Below, in pieces: positions 1 through 7,253 of a stretch of 60,056 bases of DNA. The position numbers and the translations under genes were made by a program. Source of the DNA: Rhodospirillaceae bacterium (lineage in GTDB: Bacteria > Pseudomonadota > Alphaproteobacteria > Reyranellales > Reyranellaceae); assembly GCA_009772935.1 (NCBI GenBank), contig WOUR01000052.1, forward strand, positions 1-60,056, written 5' to 3'. Within the stretch, counting starts at the first letter, position 1, and every line of letters starts with the position of its first letter. A model generated the notes under the pieces. The model was not told the DNA's origin and did no database searches. It saw only the letters and a program-made list of their open reading frames with translations.

Positions 1-125
1 GGGGGCTTCGCGCCCCGCCCCGTCGCACCATCAACCACCAGAGCAAAAGAAAAACAGACTCAACCTGCCGACGTGTGAAAAACGGGGAGCAGGTCACAAC
101 GGTTCGATCCCGTTTGGCTCCACCA
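1..125 (+). ncRNA. ssrA: 3' part of a tmRNA-like RNA (tRNA-like end with encoded CCA); 5' part outside window
   Basis: The 3' end has a T arm: stem AACGG (98-102), loop TTCGATC (103-109) and stem CCGTT (110-114). It is followed by a 7-nt acceptor strand TGGCTCC (115-121), discriminator A and CCA at 123-125. No matching 5' acceptor strand (GGAGCCA or a wobble form) occurs in the preceding 114 bases, so this is not an ordinary 75-90 nt tRNA. A GGCTCCACCA terminus is typical of tmRNA. The A-rich stretch (about 44-57) and the CCTGC/GCAGG pairing (64-68 with 89-93) fit the 3' portion of such an RNA. Alternatives are a tRNA 3' fragment left at an attachment site or a two-piece tmRNA acceptor piece. 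The tmRNA call is inference; the T arm and CCA are seen. Confidence 0.55.
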
Positions 126-133
126 ACTAAAAC

Positions 134-170
134 AAGGGCCTGGCCGGCAACGGCCGGGCCCTTCGTTTTT
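134..170 (+). terminator. Intrinsic terminator after the tmRNA-like RNA
   Basis: A 13-bp GC-rich stem (134-146 with 151-163, one G-T pair) closed by a GCAA tetraloop is followed by CGTTTTT. It lies 8 bases after the CCA, so the RNA ends here. Confidence 0.85.
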
Positions 171-284
171 GGATGGAAGGCGACGGATGGGCGCGTTGCC
201 AATGTGAGGCCCTGAGAAGGCCATGCTCAGTTGGCGCCGCAACACGTTCGACAGAATCGCTTCCGGCCTCTCGGACCGGGAACC

Positions 285-1076
285 TTACGTCGCCGCGCAG
301 GCTTGCGCCTGGGACGTCGAGGGTGTGGTCAGGCCGTCGATCCAATGATCGCCATTCTCGTATCCAAGCATCTCCAACGCATCGGGAAAGCGGTAAAGGA
401 AAGCCCGTGCCAGCTCCGGCGTAAACTCATGCTTCCACTGCGCTACCTCGCCGGAACGAGCATGACGCCGATTGGCTCTGGGAGCCTTGCCGAACAGGCT
501 GTGCTCCCAGAAGCACTTCCGGCACACTTCCTGTTCAGAACCTTCGAACCCCAGGAAGGATACGATGTCGGACCACAGAGATAGAGATCGATCGGCCCAC
601 AGATCTTCGTAACGGACCTCCAGGCAGTTCGGCCGGTCGTATTCCCAATCGAGCATGGCTTCGATGGTGCTGCTGGTCGCGTTCTCCAATTCGAACACAT
701 ATTGCTCGTGCAGCGTGGCGAGCGAATTGAGCCTCTGCTGGTACGGCGCATCGCTGCTGCCCGCTACCTTTTCACGAAGCCACGATTCGTCAGCCTTCCT
801 ATGGTAGTGCATGGCCGAGACGAGCACGTCGCGCGGGTCACGAATCAGATGGAGGATCCGAACGTCCTGTCGACGAAGCTCGTTCGCATGCCGCGAGAAT
901 ATCGAATTGTGATTCAGAAGAATGAATGGCGGCTTCAGAACGCGATCCAGCCGCCCATAATGGGACCAGAAGTCGACGTAGTTTGCGTCCAGTCTTCGCG
1001 CAATCGCCTTGAACACCGTGGACATCCAAACGGTGCCGGTCTTGTGATGCGTCGCGACCACGATGTTCTGCTTCAC
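285..1076 (-). CDS. Sulfotransferase family protein
   Basis: This 263-aa protein probably transfers a sulfonate group from PAPS to an unidentified acceptor. The 5'-phosphosulfate-binding loop is HHKTGTVWM at residues 10-18, and the 3'-phosphate motif RDPRDVLVSAMHY is at 79-91, including the expected Arg and Ser. A YEDL segment near residue 159 is also typical of the family. The start is GTG, chosen because GGAGG lies 8 bases upstream; the nearby ATG is out of frame. There is no signal peptide, so it should act in the cytoplasm. A second divergent sulfotransferase-like gene lies just upstream on the same strand, and an SGNH hydrolase is next, which suggests modification of a carbohydrate or lipid. 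The substrate cannot be read from sequence. Confidence 0.85.
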   Translation of the reverse strand: MKQNIVVATHHKTGTVWMSTVFKAIARRLDANYVDFWSHYGRLDRVLKPPFILLNHNSIFSRHANELRRQDVRILHLIRDPRDVLVSAMHYHRKADESWLREKVAGSSDAPYQQRLNSLATLHEQYVFELENATSSTIEAMLDWEYDRPNCLEVRYEDLWADRSLSLWSDIVSFLGFEGSEQEVCRKCFWEHSLFGKAPRANRRHARSGEVAQWKHEFTPELARAFLYRFPDALEMLGYENGDHWIDGLTTPSTSQAQACAAT

Positions 1077-1230
1077 GGCATCTTCCTCCCCCGGGCGAAT
1101 CCAGGTATGCGCCAGCGAAGGCCGTGCCAGAATCGCGGCATCAGCCTCGCCAACATACGACGTTGACGGGATGTCCTGCCCACGGGCCTCTCATCCGTTC
1201 GACGCTGCAGTGGTAGATCATTGAAAGTGA

Positions 1231-2280
1231 CTATGCACTACCAACGGTGGTGGTATACGCTTCAAGCGGTGCTGGGGCCTGGGATGCCTGGAAGTACGTT
1301 GTGTTCACCCCCAGGGAAGCCAGAAGGGTCAAGGCTTCGCGCCGCAGGCTCGGATCCCTGGCGGCCTCCACGGCCGTCTCGGACACCGACCCCGTAGCCG
1401 TCTTGCGGCTACCACGGGTACTGGTCAGCCTTCGCCCGATTTCTCGCTCGATTGCCATGATGTGCTCGCGCCGCGATAGATCGGCAACGGCGTCGATCAT
1501 GGCCGATTGCCAGCGATCAAGCTTCAGGTGCGACAGGACAGACGACAGGATTCGCGCGGGCTCCGCCCGCAACGCGTCTTCTGCCACGATGTGGACCGTC
1601 CCTGGCACTGCCTCCGCCATTGCCTGATAGGAAACGAACATTTTGGCGTAGGAGGGCAACGCATGCTGGAACAGATACTCGTGGAACGGCCAATCCGCCA
1701 GTGGCCGCTCGCCCAGTTGGCTGTGAGCCGGACGCACCTGCTTCCGACAGTAGTCGTAATAGCCCACGGCCTGCTCGAGCGGATCGCCGTAGACGAAGAC
1801 CATGCGTTGGCCCGCGTGGGTCCAGGCGGCGGCATCTACATCGCCTACGGATACCGAAACAAAGGCGTGGGGCCCCAAATCGACCGGCACATGTCCGTAG
1901 TTCATTCCTTCGTGGAGATAGTCATAACCGGGCGTCGAAAACGGCGTGCTCGCCCACCAGTTTATTTCCGAAGAGATTCTGTTGAATCCAGGACAAACCG
2001 TATGGCCGATGAAAAGATGGCGAGACGGGACCAGGTCGGGCGCCCAAAGAAGCGGTCCCCCGCTCACATGGTCGAAGTTGAACGACGGGCCTGCAGGATT
2101 TCCGATGCACCGTCCGCTCAGCCGGTCGACGACATGGCCGCCTTGCTGGAGATGCGACAGGAACGCAAACGTAAAGCGAAGAAACCAGACATCAGTGCCA
2201 GGCACGCAGGCGACCACTGGAAGTATCTTGACAGGACGATGAGCACGTCGCGCTAAAGCTCGCAGCATCCGTTCGAACAT
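1231..2280 (-). CDS. Divergent sulfotransferase-like protein
   Basis: This 349-aa protein has a sulfotransferase-like layout. An N-terminal nucleotide-binding loop region CVPGTDVWFL (25-34) matches in position the PxTGTxWL loop, and VFVYGDPLEQAVGYYDY (161-177) matches in position the 3'-phosphate motif. The second motif lacks the usual Arg and Ser (YGDPLEQAVGYY instead of RDPRDxxVSxY), so PAPS binding may be altered or lost. No signal peptide is seen. It lies 154 bases upstream of the sulfotransferase at 285-1076 in the same direction. The start ATG has no strong Shine-Dalgarno; an in-frame ATG four codons in is possible. Family assignment is by motif position only; the function is unknown. 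Confidence 0.6.
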   Translation of the reverse strand: MFERMLRALARRAHRPVKILPVVACVPGTDVWFLRFTFAFLSHLQQGGHVVDRLSGRCIGNPAGPSFNFDHVSGGPLLWAPDLVPSRHLFIGHTVCPGFNRISSEINWWASTPFSTPGYDYLHEGMNYGHVPVDLGPHAFVSVSVGDVDAAAWTHAGQRMVFVYGDPLEQAVGYYDYCRKQVRPAHSQLGERPLADWPFHEYLFQHALPSYAKMFVSYQAMAEAVPGTVHIVAEDALRAEPARILSSVLSHLKLDRWQSAMIDAVADLSRREHIMAIEREIGRRLTSTRGSRKTATGSVSETAVEAARDPSLRREALTLLASLGVNTTYFQASQAPAPLEAYTTTVGSA

Positions 2281-2468
2281 TTACGCCGGCCACCACTTAT
2301 CAGACATCAAAGCATTGCAGGATGTTGGCTTGGTCGTTCATAGAAGCCACATCCTGGGGGCGGCCGCAATCGTGAACAACTCTCACTTTTTCGAGTTCGG
2401 GAGATTCCGTTCGCCTTGAGATCAGCGTGGCTGGAAGGCGCTCCGCCATGAAACCGACGCCCGCAACG

Positions 2469-3602
2469 TCAGCGGTCCGCCGTCTGCGTCAGGAGCCGCC
2501 GGTTCACGAGTTCGCGCATCACGAGGTCCGCCACCACGCGATTCCCCGCGGCCGAATGGTGGTCGGAGCGGTAGAGAACGTCGGCGCCGCTTTCGTCGAC
2601 GGCCGCCTTCAACGTGTCTGCAAGATCGAACGGGATGAGCCCCGCCGCGGCCGCGCACCCCAGTACCCGCTGGACGGCGCGGTGATCTGCCGTGCCGTAC
2701 AACCCATGGTTCCTCCAGTAACCGCGGCTGTACTGCGCCATCACGACGACCGGGACGCCGAGGGCAGCGAGCCGCGGCATCAGCTGGCAGGCGATCATCT
2801 CGCCGGCGCCGGCCGGAGCGCCCTGGACCTCGCTGAAATACCAGCCCTGCTGCACACCGAGCCGTTCGACCATGAGTTGAGCCAGGGCGGAGCGTCCCAG
2901 CCACTCGGCGGCAGCCGGGAAGCGGACCGGCTCGCCCGGCTTTCCGGGAACAGGCACGTTATGCAGGTCCAGCTTCCCGTCCTTCACCGTGAAAAAAGGC
3001 TTCTCGCGACTCCAGGCGACCTTCAGTTCGGCCCGCCTGATATCGCCGGGCGTGAAACTGGCGATGACGAAAAGCGGCTTCACCCTGGGGACGAGTTGCT
3101 CGGTGCTGAGCACCATCTGGTCGAACGCATATCCGCTGACGCCCGCGTTCACCACCTTCCGGCCGATCATGTCCTGCAGATAGGCGGGCCAAGCCTCATT
3201 GTCGTTGACCTCGTCGCCCTTGGCGAAGGAGGAACCGGTGGCGAGGATAGGCGGTTCGGCGAGGGCCGCCGGGAGAGTCGAGCGGCGGAAACCGTCGGCA
3301 TCGGAATTGTACGAGCGCGACACGCAGTTCGTCGGCGACGTCCAGCCGATCGTCGCGCTGTAGACGTACTGACACCTTTCCCCGCCGGGGCCTGCTCCCA
3401 TGCGGCGGTGAGCGAGGTTGGGCCAGTTCACGAGCCCCTCGGGGCCCCACAGCACCAGCCGGTACCCCACTTCGAGCAGCGCCAGCGACACCACAACCGA
3501 TGCCATCACCAGGGCGATGCGCGCCACCCAACCCATCGCTTTCGAACGGAGCTCTCGCTCGCCTTTCGGGGCAGCACCAGCTGCCTCTCGATCGACGTTC
3601 AT
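2469..3602 (-). CDS. Membrane-anchored SGNH/GDSL-type hydrolase
   Basis: This 377-aa protein has one N-terminal membrane segment (about residues 26-50), so the rest probably faces the periplasm. The SGNH blocks are visible: GSSF at 123-126 (nucleophile Ser, GDS-like), the NAG block at 152-154, and a C-terminal SDHHSAAGN at 346-354 supplying Asp and His. Such domains hydrolyse or transfer ester groups, including O-acetyl groups on polysaccharides, in the AlgJ/AlgX style. GGAGGT lies 6 bases before the ATG and fixes the start. The two sulfotransferase-type genes downstream on the same strand suggest a role in decorating a surface glycan or lipid; that is inference from context. Confidence 0.7.
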   Translation of the reverse strand: MNVDREAAGAAPKGERELRSKAMGWVARIALVMASVVVSLALLEVGYRLVLWGPEGLVNWPNLAHRRMGAGPGGERCQYVYSATIGWTSPTNCVSRSYNSDADGFRRSTLPAALAEPPILATGSSFAKGDEVNDNEAWPAYLQDMIGRKVVNAGVSGYAFDQMVLSTEQLVPRVKPLFVIASFTPGDIRRAELKVAWSREKPFFTVKDGKLDLHNVPVPGKPGEPVRFPAAAEWLGRSALAQLMVERLGVQQGWYFSEVQGAPAGAGEMIACQLMPRLAALGVPVVVMAQYSRGYWRNHGLYGTADHRAVQRVLGCAAAAGLIPFDLADTLKAAVDESGADVLYRSDHHSAAGNRVVADLVMRELVNRRLLTQTADR

Positions 3603-3717
3603 TGCCTCACCTCCAGAACGATCAAATTAACATTCGACCGCCGGGAAAGGGAATGTGACGCCACGCCATAGGACGCGGCGCGAAATGCATGGTCGCCTGG
3701 AAACCGACGCGCTTTCG

Positions 3718-4560
3718 TCACGAAATGGACGGGAACGCGAGACCTGCGGCCGCCCGCGCGAGCGCCCCGTCTCGCATCTCGAGTTCGTCCATGATGGAGA
3801 AGTGGTTGAGTCCGGCGAGCGGCAACAACTCGCTCGCGAGGCCCGCCTCGCGACGCGCTTCGTGATAGGCCACCGACTGGCGCTGCAGTTCCGGCAGCTC
3901 GGCGGTGCCGTAAGCCAGAACGACCGGCGCGCTTTTCTTCGGCAGATGCAGGAGCGGGCTCGTACGCGCGGCTTCCTCTGCCGTGAGGTTCAGTTTTTCG
4001 TTGAGGTAGTTCAGCCGGCAGGGCTCGACGTCGTAGATGCCGCTGATGGCAAGTCCTGCATCGACCTCGTCCATGGCCAGCGTCGTCGCCGTCAGATGGC
4101 CGCCCGCCGACCAGCCGGACACGACCAGCCGATCCTGCGCCACGCCGTGACGCGGCCCTTCCCGCCGCAGCCAGCGCACCGCTTCGGCAATCTCCTCGAC
4201 GATGGCCGGCAGGGTGGCCTCGGGCGCCAGGGTGTAGCCCAGGAATGCGACGTCCATCCCGCATGCGAGCGGGCCTGCAGCCATGCAGGCGAAGATCTCC
4301 TTGCTGTTGCGCTGCCAGTAGCCCCCGTGGATGAAGGCGAACAGCGGCGCCTTGGCGCTGCCGCAGCGGTACAGGTCCAGCTTGTTGCGGGGCCGCGGGC
4401 CGTAGGCGAGATCCAGCCCCTCGGCATGGAGCGCCCGGAAGCGTTCGCTGCGCGCGATCCAGCCGTCGCGGCGCGCGCCGGAATCGGCCACCGCGTTGGT
4501 ATTGTCGTAGGCCTTGTCGAGCTCAGCCCGCGTCATGCCACACCACACGATCTCGCTCAT
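3718..4560 (-). CDS. Alpha/beta hydrolase, kynurenine formamidase/esterase type
   Basis: This 280-aa cytoplasmic hydrolase has the oxyanion-hole motif HGGYW at 78-82, the nucleophile elbow GWSAGG at 149-154 (Ser151), and a late His in NHFSIMD (about residue 250) completing a triad. HGGYW is characteristic of arylformamidase-like and related esterases. No kynurenine-pathway gene is adjacent, so the substrate is open. The start at 4560 is preferred over one 12 codons upstream because GGGAGA lies 8 bases before it. The gene is divergent from guaD, leaving 77 bases for two promoters. Confidence 0.75.
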   Translation of the reverse strand: MSEIVWCGMTRAELDKAYDNTNAVADSGARRDGWIARSERFRALHAEGLDLAYGPRPRNKLDLYRCGSAKAPLFAFIHGGYWQRNSKEIFACMAAGPLACGMDVAFLGYTLAPEATLPAIVEEIAEAVRWLRREGPRHGVAQDRLVVSGWSAGGHLTATTLAMDEVDAGLAISGIYDVEPCRLNYLNEKLNLTAEEAARTSPLLHLPKKSAPVVLAYGTAELPELQRQSVAYHEARREAGLASELLPLAGLNHFSIMDELEMRDGALARAAAGLAFPSIS

Positions 4561-4637
4561 TGCCAATTCTCCCGTTGCAGGCGTCCCCTGTAGCACAGCC
4601 CTTCCCCGCCCTGCCGTTCGGTGCGAACGTCGCCGCG

Positions 4638-5957
4638 ATGTCTTCTGCTGCCAGACCGACCGCCATCCGCGGCCCCGCCCTCACCTTCACCGGCGATCCG
4701 TTCCGCGACGGAGTCGAGCGGACCCTCGTCCACGAGCCCGATGCGATCGTGGCGATGCAGGACGGGCGCATCACGCATTTCGGACCGGCTGCACGCATCG
4801 CCCCGCTGCTGCCGGCCGGCACGGAGATCCGCGACTTCGGCGGGGATGCGCTGATCTCCGCGGGCTTCATCGACACCCACGTGCATTTCCCACAGACGCC
4901 GATGATCGCAAGCCACGGCGCCCAGCTCCTCGACTGGCTCGACCGCTACACCTTTCCGACCGAGCTGAAGTTCGCCGACCGCGCCTACACGCGGCAGGTG
5001 GCCCGGGCCTTCCTGCGGGAGAACCTGCGCAACGGCATCACGACGAGCTGCGTCTACTGCACCGTGCATGCCCATTCGGCCGACATCCTGTTCGAGGAGG
5101 CCGAGGCGCTCGGCCTGCGGCTCGCGGCCGGCAAGGTGCTGATGGACCGCAATGCGCCGGACGCCCTGCGCGACAGCGCCCAGTCCGGCTACGACGACTC
5201 GCTGGCCCTGATCCGAAGATGGCACGGGCGCGGACGCCTGCTCTATGCCATCACGCCGCGTTTCGCCGGCACCAGCTCGGCCCAGCAGCTCGCCGCCGCC
5301 GGCGCATTGTGGCGCGAGCACCCCGACTGCCTGATGCAGACGCACATCGCGGAGACCGAGGCCGAGGTCGCCTGGATCAGGGACCTGTTCCCCGACCGGG
5401 GCAACTATCTCGACGTCTACGATCATCACGGACTTTGCGGAAGGCGCGCCGTGTTCGGTCATGGCATCTGGCTGGGCGACGACGAACTGCGGCGTCTGCA
5501 TGCGGCCGAGGCCGCGATCTCCCATTGCCCGACCTCGAACTTCTTTCTCGGCAGCGGCATGTTCGACATTGGGCGCGCCAAGAACGCCGACCGGCCGGTC
5601 CGAGTCGGTCTCGGGACCGATATCGGCGCCGGCACCTCCTTCTCGATCCTGCAGACGCTCAACGAGGCCTACAAGGCTTCGCAGCTCAACCGTCACCCCC
5701 TGTCGGCCGCCCATGCCTACTACCTTGCCACGCGCGGCTCGGCGTCGGCCCTGCATCTCGAAGACAAGGTCGGCAGCATCGCCCCCGGTATGGAAGCCGA
5801 TCTCGTGGTGCTCGACATGCGCTCCACGCCCCTGATCGCCTTCCGCATGGACGAGGCCCGCGACTTCGCCGAACAGCTGTTCGTCCAGATGATCCTGGGC
5901 GACGACCGGGCGGTCCAGGCGACCTACGTCGCCGGTCGGCTGGTCCATGACCGTTGA
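4638..5957 (+). CDS. guaD: Guanine deaminase
   Basis: This amidohydrolase converts guanine to xanthine and ammonia in purine salvage and nitrogen scavenging. The 439-aa length is normal. Metal-binding and family motifs are visible: GFIDTHVHFPQ around 76-86 (the HxH pair plus the PQ typical of GuaD), THIAETEAE in the middle, GHGIWL, and the C-terminal GLGTDIGAGTS carrying the metal-binding Asp. The start at 4638 (MSSAARP) matches the usual short leader before the amidohydrolase fold; a longer frame upstream would run into the divergent hydrolase. It stands alone, and a small RNA and phoH follow on the same strand. Confidence 0.93.
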   Translation: MSSAARPTAIRGPALTFTGDPFRDGVERTLVHEPDAIVAMQDGRITHFGPAARIAPLLPAGTEIRDFGGDALISAGFIDTHVHFPQTPMIASHGAQLLDWLDRYTFPTELKFADRAYTRQVARAFLRENLRNGITTSCVYCTVHAHSADILFEEAEALGLRLAAGKVLMDRNAPDALRDSAQSGYDDSLALIRRWHGRGRLLYAITPRFAGTSSAQQLAAAGALWREHPDCLMQTHIAETEAEVAWIRDLFPDRGNYLDVYDHHGLCGRRAVFGHGIWLGDDELRRLHAAEAAISHCPTSNFFLGSGMFDIGRAKNADRPVRVGLGTDIGAGTSFSILQTLNEAYKASQLNRHPLSAAHAYYLATRGSASALHLEDKVGSIAPGMEADLVVLDMRSTPLIAFRMDEARDFAEQLFVQMILGDDRAVQATYVAGRLVHDR

Positions 5958-6019
5958 AGACGGATTGCTTTCCCTGGGGTTAATATTCGACGACAGACCA
6001 TAAATATGGTGGTCGAGCG

Positions 6020-6198
6020 GCAGGATTGGGGCTAGGCTTTCCTCGGTAGCTGAGGGAGGGTTTTTATCCGTTCGAGGACATGTCCCCCGACGGAAACTGG
6101 TTCACCGGTGGAGCATCCACCGCGTGCCCTATCGGGCTCACCCTTCAGTCAGACCATCGATCGTCAACGCCTCCGCTCGCCGGGGGCGTTTCTGTTTT
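6020..6198 (+). ncRNA. Candidate structured small RNA between guaD and phoH
   Basis: The 286-base guaD-phoH gap holds an ordered set of helices. CTGAGGG (6050-6056) pairs with CCCTTCAG (6141-6148) and encloses three local hairpins: GGAC/GTCC (6076-6084), CGGTGGAGCATCCACCG (6106-6122) and GCCCTATCGGGC (about 6126-6136). A TCCG/CGGA pair brackets the first. An intrinsic terminator follows at 6166-6198, before phoH starts at 6244, so the RNA probably ends on its own or attenuates phoH. The size, near 170 nt, is that of 6S RNA, but I do not recognise a known family. The 5' end is a guess; the helices were paired by eye. Confidence 0.45.
6166..6198 (+). terminator. Intrinsic terminator upstream of phoH
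   Basis: A 9-bp stem AACGCCTCC/GGGGGCGTT (6166-6174 with 6182-6190) with a 7-base loop is followed by TCTGTTTT. It lies 46 bases before the phoH start, after the candidate RNA. Confidence 0.75.
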
Positions 6199-6243
6199 GG
6201 GCGATCGATCCCGCTCCCCTGACCATGACACCGGAGTACGAAT

Positions 6244-6969
6244 ATGGCCAAACGCGCCGCACGCCGAGCCAAGCTGCACGCCATCGACAGCGCCCGTATT
6301 CACAACGTCGTTTTCGACCACACTCCGGCCAATGATCGAGACCAGAGCTACATCAAGAAAATCCGGCCCCGCAGCGACAACCAGCGGGTCCTGATGGAGG
6401 CGATCGAGGCGAAACCCCTCACCGTGGCCCTGGGGCCTGCCGGTACCGGCAAGACCTACCTGGCGATCGCCGCCGCCGTCGAAGCCCTGGAGAACGGCAC
6501 CGTCTCGCGGATCGTGCTGTCGCGGCCGGCCGTGGAAGCCGGCGAGAACCTGGGCTTCCTCCCGGGCGACATGCGCGAGAAGCTCGACCCCTACCTGCGC
6601 CCGCTATGGGACGCGCTGAACGACCGTATGGGCGCCAAACGCCTCGCCCAGCACCTCGACGATGGCACGATCGAGATCGCCCCGGTCGCCTTCATGCGCG
6701 GGCGGACGCTGAACAATGCCTTCGTCCTGATCGACGAGGCCCAGAACTGCACCTACGGCCAGCTCAAGATGCTCCTGACCCGGCTCGGCTGGCATTCGAC
6801 GATGGTGATGACCGGCGATCCGGACCAGACCGACCTGCTGCCGGAACTGTCCGGCCTGGCTGCGATCGGGACCCGGCTGGAGGGACTCGACGACGTCGCC
6901 GTGGTGCGACTGACGCAGGAAGACGTGGTCCGCCATCCGCTGGTCGGACGCATGCTGTCGGTGCTGTGA
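6244..6969 (+). CDS. PhoH family ATPase
   Basis: This 241-aa protein of the PhoH family is a superfamily 1 helicase-like ATPase domain linked to RNA metabolism. Walker A is GPAGTGKT at 64-71, Walker B is AFVLIDEAQN near 158-167, and the MTGDPDQTDLL segment following it is characteristic of PhoH proteins. It is the short form, without an added KH or PIN domain. The N-terminus is basic. An intrinsic terminator 46 bases upstream means that expression needs either read-through or its own promoter. Its biochemical role in bacteria is poorly defined, and the neighbours (guaD, uvrC) do not narrow it. Confidence 0.88.
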   Translation: MAKRAARRAKLHAIDSARIHNVVFDHTPANDRDQSYIKKIRPRSDNQRVLMEAIEAKPLTVALGPAGTGKTYLAIAAAVEALENGTVSRIVLSRPAVEAGENLGFLPGDMREKLDPYLRPLWDALNDRMGAKRLAQHLDDGTIEIAPVAFMRGRTLNNAFVLIDEAQNCTYGQLKMLLTRLGWHSTMVMTGDPDQTDLLPELSGLAAIGTRLEGLDDVAVVRLTQEDVVRHPLVGRMLSVL

Positions 6970-7253
6970 AGCCACCGAACTTATCCACACATTGGAGCGC
7001 TACGGCCAATTGGATCGAAAAGGGAACAAAAAGGTTGGCCAGCATTTTCTCAACCGAGCGAGGGCGGTTAAAACGGCAAACATAACAATGGGTTGATGGA
7101 GGGATGGCGGGCGACTGCCACCCCTCCTACATTGAGTCAATACAGTGACGCTGGCGTAACGGCCGTCGGACCTACGGCTTCTGCACAGACTTCCCCACAT
7201 ACGCCCGATTGCCTTGTGCAGACGCCGGCGCAGGGCCATTTTCCGCGTCCCAG
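6970..7253. other. Intergenic region phoH-uvrC
   Basis: No gene is seen in these 284 bases. There is one consensus DnaA-box-like TTATCCACA (6981-6989) and one 11-bp inverted repeat with a single mismatch (7098-7108 with 7117-7127, 8-base loop) without a T run. The centre (about 7015-7095) is AT-richer than its surroundings and could hold the uvrC promoter, but I see no convincing -35/-10 pair. Confidence 0.5.

Noticed and set aside
4557..5948. Minus-strand frame opposite guanine deaminase
   Set aside because: Shadow frame; guaD on the plus strand has all amidohydrolase motifs.
6981..6989. Possible replication origin (DnaA box)
   Set aside because: Only one box was seen, without an AT-rich unwinding region or dnaA/dnaN-type neighbours.
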